A stretch of DNA of 64,000 bases from JAYFQE01 sp034927345. GTDB taxonomy: Bacteria > Bacillota > Clostridia > Saccharofermentanales > UBA5734. The stretch lies in assembly GCA_034927345.1 (NCBI GenBank), contig JAYFQE010000016.1, positions 54,898-118,897 on the forward strand, in the 5' to 3' direction. Numbering within the stretch: the first letter of the stretch is position 1; every line of letters begins with the position of its first letter. The position numbers and the translations under genes are program-made. Below the pieces are notes generated by a model that did no database searches, was not told the DNA's origin, and worked only from the letters and a program-made list of their open reading frames with translations. Of this stretch, positions 26,819-36,429 are shown one piece after another.

Positions 26819-27920
26819 ATTTGATCAATACCGCCTGAAACTGGCCGATATGGCAGCTTCGCTGGATCAGCTGCGCGAAGCTTTGCATATCGGACCGGTC
26901 AGCGATGAGATCGCCGAACTGGAGGCCAGAGCCCAGGAACCTGGTTTCTGGGATCAGGTCGAACGGGCTCAAAGCATTCAGACCCGTATGAGACGTCTGC
27001 AGAAAAAAGTCGATCATTACAACCATCTGCACAGTCAGTATGAAGATCTCCAGATTTTGTGCGAACTGGGCGACGAGGCTGAGGATCTGTCGCTTGTTGA
27101 AGATGTAAAAGCCGGCTTTCATAAATTTCTGGACCAGATGGAAAAAATGCGCCTGGAAACATTGTTTACGAACGAATATGATGGCAATAATGCGATTCTG
27201 ACTTTGCATGCCGGCGCCGGAGGCACCGAAGCCCAGGACTGGACCGAGATGCTGTACCGTATGTATATGCGCTGGGCTGAGAGCCATGATTTCGAAGTCA
27301 AACTGCTCGATATTCTTGACGGTGATGAAGCCGGGCTGAAAAGTGTTTCCTTTATGATTATCGGCGACAATGCCTACGGCTATATGCGGTCTGAAATGGG
27401 CGTCCACCGTTTGGTGCGTATTTCACCGTTCGATGCGTCGGGACGACGGCATACATCTTTTGCCTCTCTGGAGGTTATGCCGGAACTGGATGACTCGATT
27501 AAAATCGATATCCGGCCGGAGGATCTGCGCGTCGATACCTATCGTTCCTCAGGCGCCGGCGGCCAGCATGTCAACAAAACTGAATCGGCAATCCGGATCA
27601 CCCATCTGCCGACCGGCTGCGTGGTCTCTTGCCAAACCGAGCGTTCGCAGGTGCAAAACAGAGAAACAGCCATGGGCATGTTAAAAGCTAAATTATTCGC
27701 GTTGGCCCGGGCGGCGCAGATGGACCGGATTGAAGACCTGAAAGGCTATCAGATGGATATTGCCTGGGGCAGCCAGATCCGGTCTTATGTTTTCTGCCCT
27801 TATACCATGGTCAAGGACCATCGGACCGGTTATGAGACCGTCGATGTCGGCGGCGTCATGGACGGAGATCTGGACGGATTTATCAATGCTTATCTGTCCG
27901 GCATGAAAATTGAGAAATAA
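26811..27920 (+). CDS. prfB: Peptide chain release factor 2, no programmed frameshift
   Basis: 369 residues in one uninterrupted frame. Frees finished proteins at UGA and UAA. The UGA-specific SPF tripeptide is near 204 and GGQ, which acts in the peptidyl transferase centre, near 249. Most bacterial prfB genes have an in-frame UGA near codon 25 and a +1 shift that makes RF2 self-regulating. Here that region reads straight through (LREALHIGPVSDEIAEL), so that control is absent. Ribosome site AAGGAGA; start inside the end of the aminotransferase gene. Confidence 0.95.
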   Translation: MLEFDQYRLKLADMAASLDQLREALHIGPVSDEIAELEARAQEPGFWDQVERAQSIQTRMRRLQKKVDHYNHLHSQYEDLQILCELGDEAEDLSLVEDVKAGFHKFLDQMEKMRLETLFTNEYDGNNAILTLHAGAGGTEAQDWTEMLYRMYMRWAESHDFEVKLLDILDGDEAGLKSVSFMIIGDNAYGYMRSEMGVHRLVRISPFDASGRRHTSFASLEVMPELDDSIKIDIRPEDLRVDTYRSSGAGGQHVNKTESAIRITHLPTGCVVSCQTERSQVQNRETAMGMLKAKLFALARAAQMDRIEDLKGYQMDIAWGSQIRSYVFCPYTMVKDHRTGYETVDVGGVMDGDLDGFINAYLSGMKIEK

Positions 27921-27943
27921 TTAAACTCAAGAAGGGGACAATC

Positions 27944-28744
27944 ATGATATCAGCCGATGAATCGAAAACCAAAGCCCTGCTTTCGGCCGTGGCGGCCGGC
28001 GCAATCAGCATTGATGAAGCATATGAAAATTTGCTGCAGATTGATCCCTTGAACGGCGAACAATATGAAGATTTAGGTTTTGCCAAGGTCGATCTGTCGC
28101 GTCAGCGGCGCAATGGCTTTGCCGAAGTCATTTTTTGCGAAGGAAAAACACCGGAGCAAGTCGGAAAAATCGCCGCCAGCTTATTGAACAAATCGCCCAA
28201 TTTACTGGCGACCCGGGCGGATGCGGCTCACTATGCGGCTCTTCTCGCCGTGGCGGGCGATGCGGTTTACCACGAGCGGGGCCGTGTGATCCAGGTATGC
28301 CGTGAAAAAACTGATCCGACAGGCCAGGTGGCCGTTGTTTCTGCCGGCACGGCAGATCAGCCGGTTGCCGAGGAAGCGGCAGTGGTTGCCGAAACCCTGG
28401 GAACTGCCGTCAGCCGTTTCAGCGATGTCGGCGTAGCCGGCCTGCATCGGCTTCTGTCATGCCTGCCGGATATCCGGCAGGCCGATGTGATTATCGTTGT
28501 CGCCGGCATGGAAGGCGCTCTGGTAAGCGTCCTGGGCGGGCTTGTCGATAAGCCGGTTCTTGCCGTTCCTTCAGGCGTCGGTTATGGCGCTAATTTTCAC
28601 GGAGTTACAACCTTACTGGCTATGTTGAATTCCTGCGCGAGCGGCGTCGCGGTTTTAAATATCGGCAATGGATTTGGCGCCGGTTATATGGCGGCGACAA
28701 TCTGCCGGCAAATAGACCGGGCCCGGAAGGGGGCTTCATTTTGA
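27944..28744 (+). CDS. larB: LarB, pyridinium carboxylase for the nickel-pincer cofactor
   Basis: 266 residues. Carboxylates and hydrolyses nicotinic acid adenine dinucleotide, the first step to the nickel-pincer nucleotide of lactate racemase and related enzymes. The C-terminal half is PurE-like: VVSAGTADQPVAEEA near 125, DVGVAGLHRLL and VAVPSGVGYGA near 205. The N-terminal helical part (1-60) is the LarB-specific region. It overlaps larC by four bases. larE and a LarA-type enzyme are not in the window. Confidence 0.93.
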   Translation: MISADESKTKALLSAVAAGAISIDEAYENLLQIDPLNGEQYEDLGFAKVDLSRQRRNGFAEVIFCEGKTPEQVGKIAASLLNKSPNLLATRADAAHYAALLAVAGDAVYHERGRVIQVCREKTDPTGQVAVVSAGTADQPVAEEAAVVAETLGTAVSRFSDVGVAGLHRLLSCLPDIRQADVIIVVAGMEGALVSVLGGLVDKPVLAVPSGVGYGANFHGVTTLLAMLNSCASGVAVLNIGNGFGAGYMAATICRQIDRARKGASF

Positions 28745-30075
28745 CAGAACAAAAGAAGAACAAGGTATTATACCTGGATTGTTTTTCCGGCATCAGCGGC
28801 GATATGTTCCTGGGTGCGCTTCTGGATTTAGGCGCGTCTGCGGATAAAATCCGGCAGGGTTTGCAGGTCTTGCCGATTGGTCCTGAGTTTATCCTGGATA
28901 TCGACCAGGCCGAATATTCTGGCTTTCGGGGTACGTCCATCCATGTTTTGCCGGCAGGCGGCAAAACGCCGGTTTCTGAGCACGAATATGAGCACGAACA
29001 TGAGCACGAACACGAGCATGAACATGAGCATGAACATGTGCATGAGCATGAACACGTGCATGAACACGAGCACGAACATGCACATAGCCATGGCAGGTCT
29101 TACGCCGATATCAAAGCCATGATTGAAAAAAGCCCGTTGAACCCGGGCATCCGGACGACTGCCCTGCGTATCTTTGAAACATTGGCGATAGCGGAAGCTG
29201 CGGTGCATGGGCAAACGCCGGCGGACGTCCATTTCCATGAAGTCGGCGCTGTTGATTCGATTGTCGATATCGTCGGCGCTGCTCTGGCGCTTGATGATCT
29301 GGGGATTGATAAATTGGTTTGTTCGCCCTTATCTGACGGCAGCGGCTGGATCCAATGTCAGCATGGCTTGATTCCTGTGCCGGTGCCGGCGGTCGTTAAA
29401 ATGCTGGAGGGTACAGAAATCCCTTATCGGACCGGAACCTGTGACACAGAACTGGTGACGCCTACAGGCATGAGTCTGGTTAAAACACTCTGCACTCAAT
29501 TCGGATCGTTGCCCGCTATGCGGGTTTTACGGACCGGTTACGGCTTCGGCACACGGAAAATCGGCCGTTTGAACGCTTTGCGCGTTTTTTTAGGTGAGGA
29601 AGATGCGCCGGACGATATGGATGAAGTGCTTCTTTTGACAACCAATATCGACAACAGTACGCCGGAACAGCTGGGTTATGCAGCAGAACGGCTGATGAGA
29701 GCCGGTGCTTATGACGTTGCCTATATCCCGCTGATGATGAAAAAATGGCGCCCGGCACAAATGCTGCAGGTTGTGGCGCCTCTGACCGCAGAATCCACCC
29801 TGGTCCAGCTTATTTTCCAGCTGACCGGAACAACCGGCGTCCGGCGGCAAATCTGCCGGCGTCATGTTATGCAGCGGTCTTTTTTTACCCGCCAGACAAA
29901 CTGGGGACCGGTCCGGCTAAAGACAAACACCTGGCGTCATATCAGCAAAACTTATCCGGAACATGATGATGTGGTGCAGATCGCCGAACGGGCTGATATA
30001 GCCTTAACCGATGCCGAAGTTTTACTCCGGCAGCCTGATGCGGCTGAAAATCCAAAGGAAGACACGCATGTCTGA
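28741..30075 (+). CDS. larC: LarC, nickel insertion enzyme for the pincer cofactor
   Basis: 444 residues in one frame. CTP-dependent enzyme that inserts nickel into the pincer nucleotide. It begins LYLDCFSGISGDMFLGALLDLG, and FHEVGAVDSIVDIVG is near 165. Residues about 80-118 are an almost pure Glu-His repeat, a metal-binding loop usual for the family but long here. In Lactobacillus the product is made through a frameshift between two frames; none is needed here. Starts with TTG overlapping the larB stop. Confidence 0.93.
   Translation: MTEQKKNKVLYLDCFSGISGDMFLGALLDLGASADKIRQGLQVLPIGPEFILDIDQAEYSGFRGTSIHVLPAGGKTPVSEHEYEHEHEHEHEHEHEHEHVHEHEHVHEHEHEHAHSHGRSYADIKAMIEKSPLNPGIRTTALRIFETLAIAEAAVHGQTPADVHFHEVGAVDSIVDIVGAALALDDLGIDKLVCSPLSDGSGWIQCQHGLIPVPVPAVVKMLEGTEIPYRTGTCDTELVTPTGMSLVKTLCTQFGSLPAMRVLRTGYGFGTRKIGRLNALRVFLGEEDAPDDMDEVLLLTTNIDNSTPEQLGYAAERLMRAGAYDVAYIPLMMKKWRPAQMLQVVAPLTAESTLVQLIFQLTGTTGVRRQICRRHVMQRSFFTRQTNWGPVRLKTNTWRHISKTYPEHDDVVQIAERADIALTDAEVLLRQPDAAENPKEDTHV
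28978..29090. repeat. Coding microsatellite in larC (Glu-His tract)
   Basis: A run of imperfect 6-base and 12-base units (GAGCAY, GAACAY) encodes alternating Glu and His, with rare Tyr, Val, Ala and Ser. The unit length is a multiple of three, so gain or loss of units would change the loop length without breaking the frame. Confidence 0.85.
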
Positions 30076-30820
30076 TCAGCGGGCGCATTATGCGTTGATC
30101 GCCTGCCATGTGTTGTGGCGGGAATTGAATTTTCTGACAGCTCAGTCGTCATCGGTTATTTACCCGGTTTATCTGGAGCAAGGTTTGCATCAGGAACCGG
30201 ACAGACTGCGTCGGGAAGTTCAGAAAGAAATAGACCGGCTGGACGGGTCCTATGACGCCATTCTGATCGGATATGGTTTATGCAGCAACGGTATTTGCGG
30301 TTTAAAAGCCGGGAAGAGCCGCTTGGTGGCTTTGCGCGCTCATGACTGCATCACGCTGCTTCTGGGGTCGCGCGAACGATATCAAGCTTATTTTGATGCC
30401 AATCCGGGTACCTATTGGTATTCGACCGGTTGGATTGAAACGACGCCGATGCCGGGCGCCGACCGGATTGCGCTCTTGCGCCGGCAATATGCTGAACAAT
30501 ATGATGAAGATGCCGCGGAATTTCTGATCGAAGAAGAACTAAACTGGATGAAACGCTACCGGCAAGCTTGTTTTATCAATCAAGCGGAACTGCCGCTGCC
30601 GGTCGGACCCTATCGCTGCTATACCCAAAAATGTGCCGGCGAATGCGGCTGGCTTTTTCATGAACTGACGGGGGATCTTCAGTTGCTGCGGGATTTCCTG
30701 AATGGTTCCTGGGACAACGGGCGATTCTTAATCGTTGAGCCGGGTCAGATCATCGCGCCTTCGTATGATTCCTCTGTATTAACGGCCCGGCCGGCAATTG
30801 ACGAAAACCGGTCCGATTGA
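30068..30820 (+). CDS. DUF1638 family protein
   Basis: 250 residues. Matches DUF1638: ALIACHVLWREL near 10, LIGYGLCSNGICGLKAG near 68, then LVALRAHDCITLLLGSRERY near 90 and TYWYSTGWIE near 115. Several cysteines are conserved (C14, the GLCSNGIC pair, C near 180-190). DUF1638 genes are often found with corrinoid methyltransferases of methanogens and acetogens; biochemical role unknown. The start at 30068 overlaps larC by eight bases; a longer upstream frame lies inside larC. Confidence 0.85.
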   Translation: MSDQRAHYALIACHVLWRELNFLTAQSSSVIYPVYLEQGLHQEPDRLRREVQKEIDRLDGSYDAILIGYGLCSNGICGLKAGKSRLVALRAHDCITLLLGSRERYQAYFDANPGTYWYSTGWIETTPMPGADRIALLRRQYAEQYDEDAAEFLIEEELNWMKRYRQACFINQAELPLPVGPYRCYTQKCAGECGWLFHELTGDLQLLRDFLNGSWDNGRFLIVEPGQIIAPSYDSSVLTARPAIDENRSD

Positions 30821-30876
30821 TACTATTTCAATAGACGTTATAGCCGGTTGTCGCCGACCGGCGCAGGAGGTTTTAC

Positions 30877-31380
30877 ATGCAGAAACAGGTTTTGGTGGTC
30901 ATGGGCAGCGATTCGGACTTCCCGGTGATGTCTGCCTGCATCCGTATACTGCGGGATTTTGAAATTCCTTGCCAGGTGCGGATCTGCTCAGCCCACCGCA
31001 GCCCGGATCTGGCAGCCCAGATTGCCAAATCTGCCGCGGGAAAGGGATTTGGCGTGATTATCGCCGCTGCCGGACTGGCCGCGCATCTGCCGGGCGTTCT
31101 GGCTGCTTATACGACTTTGCCGGTTATTGGCGTTCCGATTAAAAGCGGAGCCCTGGCCGGGCAGGATGCTCTGTATGCCATAGTCCAGATGCCGACGGGC
31201 ATCCCGGTTGCCACAGTAGCTATCGACGGCGCGGCCAATGCCGCCATTCTGGCAGCTCAGATGCTGGCGCTTGGCGATGAACGGATCACCCGGTGCTTGA
31301 TTCAGTATAAGGAAAAACTGGCCGCCTCCGTCGCTGAACGGCAAAGTAAGCTTGACGATCAATTGCGTGAACTTCATTAA
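30877..31380 (+). CDS. purE: N5-carboxyaminoimidazole ribonucleotide mutase
   Basis: 167 residues, class I PurE. Moves the carboxyl group of N5-CAIR to give CAIR in purine synthesis. Motifs: MGSDSDFPVM near 9, the catalytic histidine in SAHRSP near 45, and AAGLAAHLPGV near 70. Perfect ribosome site AGGAGG. First of the pur run. A hairpin (GCCGGT-N7-ACCGGC) lies just upstream without a T run. No purine riboswitch was seen. Confidence 0.96.
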   Translation: MQKQVLVVMGSDSDFPVMSACIRILRDFEIPCQVRICSAHRSPDLAAQIAKSAAGKGFGVIIAAAGLAAHLPGVLAAYTTLPVIGVPIKSGALAGQDALYAIVQMPTGIPVATVAIDGAANAAILAAQMLALGDERITRCLIQYKEKLAASVAERQSKLDDQLRELH

Positions 31381-31431
31381 GATCGCCGATTGATATCTGA
31401 TTATTTCTGAACAGATATTTGGGGGATATTC

Positions 31432-32982
31432 ATGACAGGAAGCCAGCATAGAAAATGGGTGGGACGTTGGACCTGCCGGCAAGATTCGGGTAGAAGCGAT
31501 CATTTCCGCGACGAATGCGGCCTTTTCGGTTTTTTTGATCCGGCTGCCCGTCGTCTGGATGCGGCTAAACAAACCTATCTGGGGCTTTTTGCTTTACAGC
31601 ACCGAGGACAGGACAGCGCCGGTATTGCCATAAATAACCAGGGATCCATCCAATGTAGTCGAAATCCGGGGCTGGTAGTCGAAGCCTTTACAGATGAGGT
31701 TCTTGACCAGATGCCGGGTTATGCGGCGATCGGTCATGTCCGTTATGCCGATCATGGAATGACCGCTGCGGAAAATGCGCAGCCGATGCTGATTAAATAT
31801 CGTTCCGGCCAAATAGCTCTGGCGATTAACGGCTGCCTGAATAATCACGATGAATTGCGGCGGCGTCTGCAGGATGCCGGCGCTATTTTCCAGACCGGAT
31901 CGGCTGCCGAGACCCTATTGGCATTATTGGCTCGCAGCCGCATGGTCAGCGAGCGGATCGAAGAGGCGCTCGAAAAAGTGGCCGCTGAATTATCCGGAGC
32001 ATATGCGTTGATCCTGATGACGCCGGGCAAAATTGTCGGTATGCGCGATCCCCTGGGCGTACGGCCTTTGTGCCTCGGCCGTCTGGACGATGTCTGGCTG
32101 CTGGCTTCTGAGAGTTGCGCCATCGAAGCGATAGGCGGCCATTTTGTCCGGGATGTCTGTCCCGGCGAGATCATCACCCTCTCCGCCGCCGGTGTTCAAA
32201 GCAACCGGCCGGCAGAAGATAAAAACGCATCCGCTGACCGATGTTCTGAACGGCTGTGCTTGTTTGAATATGTCTATTTTGCTCGTCCCGATAGTGTCCT
32301 GGATACCGTTTCGGTCCAGGAGTCCCGTTACCAGGCCGGCCGGCGGCTGGCTGCAGAACAGCCTGTCCAGGCCGACCTGATCATCGGCGTGCCGGATTCG
32401 GGTCTGACCGCGGCGCTGGGTTACGCCCAGGCCGGCGGTATTCCATATGGACAGGGAATTCTGAAAAACCGTTATGTCGGGCGATCCTTCATTTTACCGA
32501 CGCCCACACGGCGGGAGATGTCCGTGACGATGAAGTTTTCTGCCCTTCGCCATGCGGTGGCCGGCAAGAACATTGCTTTGATTGATGATTCCCTGATACG
32601 CGGAACAACGATCCGGCATTTGGTTTTCCTGCTGAAACAGGCCGGCGCCAAATCAGTTCACCTGCGCATCGCGTCGCCGCCGGTTCTATATCCCTGTTTT
32701 TATGGCGTCGACACGCCCAGTCAGGCGGAGCTGCCGGCCTGCCGGATGAACCGCCGGGAATTATGCGGCTGGATCGGCGCCGACAGCCTGGCATATCTGA
32801 GTCTGGACGGCCTTCGGACGGTAACCGGAACATCTGGAATGGGCCGTTGTTCCAGTTGTTTTGACGGCACTTTCCCAGCCGGTCTGCCGACTGGCCAGAA
32901 AAACAGGATCAAAGTCATCTCGTGGCTGGAAAACAAACCGGCAGAAACCGATTTATCATCCCGGGAGGATGCTCATGCTTAA
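31432..32982 (+). CDS. purF: Amidophosphoribosyltransferase (glutamine PRPP amidotransferase)
   Basis: 516 residues. First committed step of purine synthesis: PRPP plus glutamine gives phosphoribosylamine. The catalytic N-terminal cysteine should be C29 in ECGLFGFF, so a 28-residue propeptide must be cut off, longer than the 11 of Bacillus. The PRPP loop ALIDDSLIRGTTIRH is near 385, and the Fe-S cysteines of the Gram-positive class are present (PCFYG and GRCSSCFDG). It overlaps purN by eight bases. Confidence 0.95.
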   Translation: MTGSQHRKWVGRWTCRQDSGRSDHFRDECGLFGFFDPAARRLDAAKQTYLGLFALQHRGQDSAGIAINNQGSIQCSRNPGLVVEAFTDEVLDQMPGYAAIGHVRYADHGMTAAENAQPMLIKYRSGQIALAINGCLNNHDELRRRLQDAGAIFQTGSAAETLLALLARSRMVSERIEEALEKVAAELSGAYALILMTPGKIVGMRDPLGVRPLCLGRLDDVWLLASESCAIEAIGGHFVRDVCPGEIITLSAAGVQSNRPAEDKNASADRCSERLCLFEYVYFARPDSVLDTVSVQESRYQAGRRLAAEQPVQADLIIGVPDSGLTAALGYAQAGGIPYGQGILKNRYVGRSFILPTPTRREMSVTMKFSALRHAVAGKNIALIDDSLIRGTTIRHLVFLLKQAGAKSVHLRIASPPVLYPCFYGVDTPSQAELPACRMNRRELCGWIGADSLAYLSLDGLRTVTGTSGMGRCSSCFDGTFPAGLPTGQKNRIKVISWLENKPAETDLSSREDAHA

Positions 32983-33643
32983 TTTAGCTGTTTTTGTCTC
33001 CGGCGGCGGCACCAATCTCCAGGCTATCCTGGATCATCTTGCCGCCAATCGTTTGCCCGGAGTCAGGATTTGCTGCGTCGTCGCATCGAAATCCGGGACC
33101 TATGCTGAAGAACGAGCTAAAGGAGCCGGGATTCCCACTTTTGTCATCTCACGGAAATCATACCCCGATCTGGCTGCTTACGATCAGGCTTTGTTGGAGA
33201 CTCTGCAGCCCTATTCGATCGGATTGGTCGTCCTGGCCGGCTTTCTCAGCTTGCTGGGACCTGATTTTATCGCTGCGTATCCCAACAGGATTATCAACAT
33301 CCATCCGTCGTTGATTCCTTCCTTTTGCGGACCGGGCTTTTATGGCATTAAGCCGCACGAAGCGGCTTTGGCCTACGGCGTGCGTATAACCGGCGCGACG
33401 GTCCACTTTATCGATGCCCAATACGATCAGGGGCCGATCATATTGCAAAAAGCTGTTCCGGTTTTAGCGGACGATACACCGAAGAGCTTGCAGCAGCGCG
33501 TCATGAAAGAAGCGGAACAAATTATTCTGCCGCAAGCCATAGCATTATTTGCCGCCGGCCGCATAGAGGTTCATGGCCGGATAACCAAGATAAATGAGGA
33601 GATGCGAGAAAATGAAAAGAGCTTTGATCAGTGTTTCGGATAA
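32975..33643 (+). CDS. purN: Phosphoribosylglycinamide formyltransferase
   Basis: 222 residues. Formylates GAR with 10-formyl-tetrahydrofolate. VFVSGGGTNLQAIL near 6, the catalytic NIHPSLIPSF near 109 and HFIDAQYDQGPII near 140 are all conserved. The start at 32975 has GGGAGG six bases upstream. purF precedes directly without the purM usually placed between them. It overlaps purH by 32 bases. Confidence 0.95.
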   Translation: MLNLAVFVSGGGTNLQAILDHLAANRLPGVRICCVVASKSGTYAEERAKGAGIPTFVISRKSYPDLAAYDQALLETLQPYSIGLVVLAGFLSLLGPDFIAAYPNRIINIHPSLIPSFCGPGFYGIKPHEAALAYGVRITGATVHFIDAQYDQGPIILQKAVPVLADDTPKSLQQRVMKEAEQIILPQAIALFAAGRIEVHGRITKINEEMRENEKSFDQCFG

Positions 33644-35153
33644 GACCGGGTTGGTGGAACTGGCCCGGGAGCTGGTCGGACTGGGCATTGAACTGGTATC
33701 CACGGGGGGAACGGCCGCATTATTACAAAAAGCCGGCTTGCCGGTCATTCCGGTTTCCAGGATAACCGGTTTCCCGGAGTGTCTGGACGGACGGGTAAAA
33801 ACCCTACATCCGAAAATCCACGGCGGCATTCTGGCGATCCGGAGCAATCCGGAGCATATGCAAACGCTGAAAGAATTGGACATCACGCCAATCGATCTCA
33901 TTATCATCAACCTGTATCCGTTTAAGGCAACGATCCAGAAGGCGGGCGCGACCCGCGAGGAATGCATTGAGAACATCGATATCGGCGGCCCCAGCATGCT
34001 GCGGGCAGCGGCGAAGAACCACCGCGATGTCACCGTTCTTGTTGATCCGGCCGACTATGAAAGCGTTTTGACAGAAATACGCCAAAATGGCGATACCAGC
34101 CTGGAAACCCGCTTCTGTCTGGCCCGCAAAGTTTTTGAGCATACTGCCGCTTATGACGCTCTGATTGCCGATTATTTCCGCCGCGAATCACCAGACCAAG
34201 AACTGCCGCAGCAGCTGACGTTGACCTATGATCGGATCAGCGCCCTGAGATATGGCGAGAATCCGCATCAGCCGGCAGTTTTCTATCGGAATGCTCTGCC
34301 TTTGGCCGGTTCGTTAGCCCAAGCCGCGCAATTGGGCGGCAAGGAATTATCATACAACAACATTGCCGACACAGATGCCGCAATCGCGCTGCTCAAGGAA
34401 TTTTCCGAACCGACGGTTGTGGCTGTCAAGCATGCCAATCCCTGCGGCGTCGGCAGCGCTTCCGACCTGCTTACGGCCTGGCATAAAGCTTTTGAGGCTG
34501 ACTCGGTGTCTATCTACGGCGGCATTCTCGCCCTTAACCGGCCGGTTGACATGGCGGTGGCCAAAGCGACCAAAGGCGTTTTCCTGGAAGTGATGATCGC
34601 GCCTGATTTCGAACCGGATGCCCTGGCTTATCTGCAGGAACGTAAAAATCTGCGCCTGCTGAAGCTGCCTTCCGTCGGCGAAGCCATGTCGGATCAGATT
34701 CCGGTCCTTAAGCCGATATACGGCGGATTATTAGTCCAGGGACAAGACAATCAGCTTATGGATGAAACCCAGGTCAGGACAGTTACAAAAACCCAGCCGG
34801 ACCCGGCTATGCAGGCGGATGTGGAATTTGCCATGAAGGTTGTCAAGCATGTGCGTTCCAACGCCATCGTTCTGGTCAAAGACCGCCAGACCGTCGGAAT
34901 CGGTCCCGGCCAGCCCAATCGGATTACATCTCTGGAAATTGCCGTTAAAAACGCCGGCCCGCGGGCAGTCGGAGCGATCCTGGGATCAGATGCCTATTTT
35001 CCCTTTAACGACTGTGTCAAAGCAGCAGCTGCCGCAGGCGTGGCGGCCATTGTCCAGCCGGGCGGTTCCATTCGGGATCAGGAATCAATCGATGCCTGCA
35101 ATGAAGCCGGCCTGCCGATGATTTTTACCGGCATCCGCCATTTCCGCCATTGA
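33612..35153 (+). CDS. purH: Bifunctional AICAR transformylase / IMP cyclohydrolase
   Basis: 513 residues. The last two steps to IMP. The MGS-like cyclohydrolase domain opens with ALISVSDKTGLVELA. The transformylase domain has the catalytic lysine-histidine in VVAVKHANPCGVG near 278. Start at 33612 within the end of purN (GAGGAG ten bases upstream). Confidence 0.96.
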   Translation: MKRALISVSDKTGLVELARELVGLGIELVSTGGTAALLQKAGLPVIPVSRITGFPECLDGRVKTLHPKIHGGILAIRSNPEHMQTLKELDITPIDLIIINLYPFKATIQKAGATREECIENIDIGGPSMLRAAAKNHRDVTVLVDPADYESVLTEIRQNGDTSLETRFCLARKVFEHTAAYDALIADYFRRESPDQELPQQLTLTYDRISALRYGENPHQPAVFYRNALPLAGSLAQAAQLGGKELSYNNIADTDAAIALLKEFSEPTVVAVKHANPCGVGSASDLLTAWHKAFEADSVSIYGGILALNRPVDMAVAKATKGVFLEVMIAPDFEPDALAYLQERKNLRLLKLPSVGEAMSDQIPVLKPIYGGLLVQGQDNQLMDETQVRTVTKTQPDPAMQADVEFAMKVVKHVRSNAIVLVKDRQTVGIGPGQPNRITSLEIAVKNAGPRAVGAILGSDAYFPFNDCVKAAAAAGVAAIVQPGGSIRDQESIDACNEAGLPMIFTGIRHFRH

Positions 35154-35175
35154 CCGGCCAGAAAAGAGGAAAACG

Positions 35176-36429
35176 ATGCGTGTTCTGATTGTTGGCGGTG
35201 GCGGAAGGGAACATGCCATTGCCTGGAAATTAAAACAAAGTCCCCGAATCAGCAAGCTCTATTGTGCGCCGGGCAATGCCGGTATCGCCGGTATTGCCGA
35301 GCTGGTTCCGATCAAGGCTGCCGATATCGACGGTTTGGTCTGTTTTGCGCGAAGCGAGCAGATCGATCTGGTTTTTGTGGCTCCGGACGATCCCCTGGCG
35401 CTTGGTCTGGTTGACGCTTTGGAACAGGAAGGGATCCGTGCTTTCGGTCCTCGTAAAAATGCGGCGATACTGGAGGCAAGCAAGTCTTTTTCCAAAGATC
35501 TGATGCGCCGTTATCGGATTCCCACTGCCGATTATCAGGTATTTACCGACCAGGCTGAAGCTCTGGCTTATATTGAACAAGCGGATGTCCCAATCGTTGT
35601 CAAAGCCGACGGCCTGGCCCTCGGAAAGGGCGTTGTGATCGCCCAAAACCGCGAAGAAGCCGGCCAGGCCATTAGAGCCATGATGTCCGGCAGCGCTTTT
35701 GGCAAAGCCGGTCAGAGGGTTGTCATTGAGTCTTATCTGACCGGACCTGAATTGACGGTGCTGGCTTTTACCGATGGCTATACCATACGCCCCATGGTGA
35801 CATCCCGGGATCATAAGCGGGCGCTGGACGGGGATCGCGGCCTGAATACCGGCGGCATGGGCGCCATAGCGCCCGGAGCTGATTTGGATCCGGCTGTCTG
35901 GGCTGAAATGAACGACAAGATATTCCAGCCGACAATCGACGCTATGCGGATCGAAAATCGCCTGTTTCAGGGCGTGCTGTATTTCGGTTTGATGTTAACG
36001 CCGCAAGGTCCGAAAGTCATTGAATATAACGCGCGCTTTGGCGATCCGGAAGCTCAGGCCGTTCTGCCGCTTCTGGACACGGATTTGCTGGATATCATCG
36101 AAGCGATTCTGGACAGCCGGCTCAGCCAATTGGAGATTCGTTGGAAAAAGGCCTGTTCTTGCTGCCTGGTTTTAGCATCCGGCGGTTATCCGGAATCTTA
36201 CGCAACCGGCTATCCCATCAGCGGCCTGGACAAAATTCCGGACGGCTGCCTGGTTTTCCATGCCGGAACCCGGCTGAAAGACGGCCGGATCGTTACAGCC
36301 GGCGGCCGGGTGCTCGGTCTCACTGTTGTAGCGCCGACCCTGACTGAAGCGATCAGCGGGGTTTATGCGGCGGCTGAGCATGTTTCCTTCGAAAACATGC
36401 ATTATCGTCGGGATATCGGGAGAACATAA
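35176..36429 (+). CDS. purD: Phosphoribosylamine-glycine ligase
   Basis: 417 residues, ATP-grasp enzyme that joins phosphoribosylamine and glycine. GGGGREHAIAWKL at the start, KADGLALGKGVV near 140 and EYNARFGDPEAQ near 285 are diagnostic. AGAGGA site eight bases upstream. It ends in TAATG with nadD, sharing one base. purM, purC, purL, purQ, purS and purB are absent from the window and must lie elsewhere. Confidence 0.96.
   Translation: MRVLIVGGGGREHAIAWKLKQSPRISKLYCAPGNAGIAGIAELVPIKAADIDGLVCFARSEQIDLVFVAPDDPLALGLVDALEQEGIRAFGPRKNAAILEASKSFSKDLMRRYRIPTADYQVFTDQAEALAYIEQADVPIVVKADGLALGKGVVIAQNREEAGQAIRAMMSGSAFGKAGQRVVIESYLTGPELTVLAFTDGYTIRPMVTSRDHKRALDGDRGLNTGGMGAIAPGADLDPAVWAEMNDKIFQPTIDAMRIENRLFQGVLYFGLMLTPQGPKVIEYNARFGDPEAQAVLPLLDTDLLDIIEAILDSRLSQLEIRWKKACSCCLVLASGGYPESYATGYPISGLDKIPDGCLVFHAGTRLKDGRIVTAGGRVLGLTVVAPTLTEAISGVYAAAEHVSFENMHYRRDIGRT

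Noticed and set aside
28828..29238. Met/Phe/Val-rich minus-strand frame
   Set aside because: Antisense of the Glu-His repeat in larC, which keeps all frames open.
30821..30876. Purine riboswitch before purE
   Set aside because: Only a single GC-rich hairpin fits in the 56-base gap; the conserved purine junction bases are absent.
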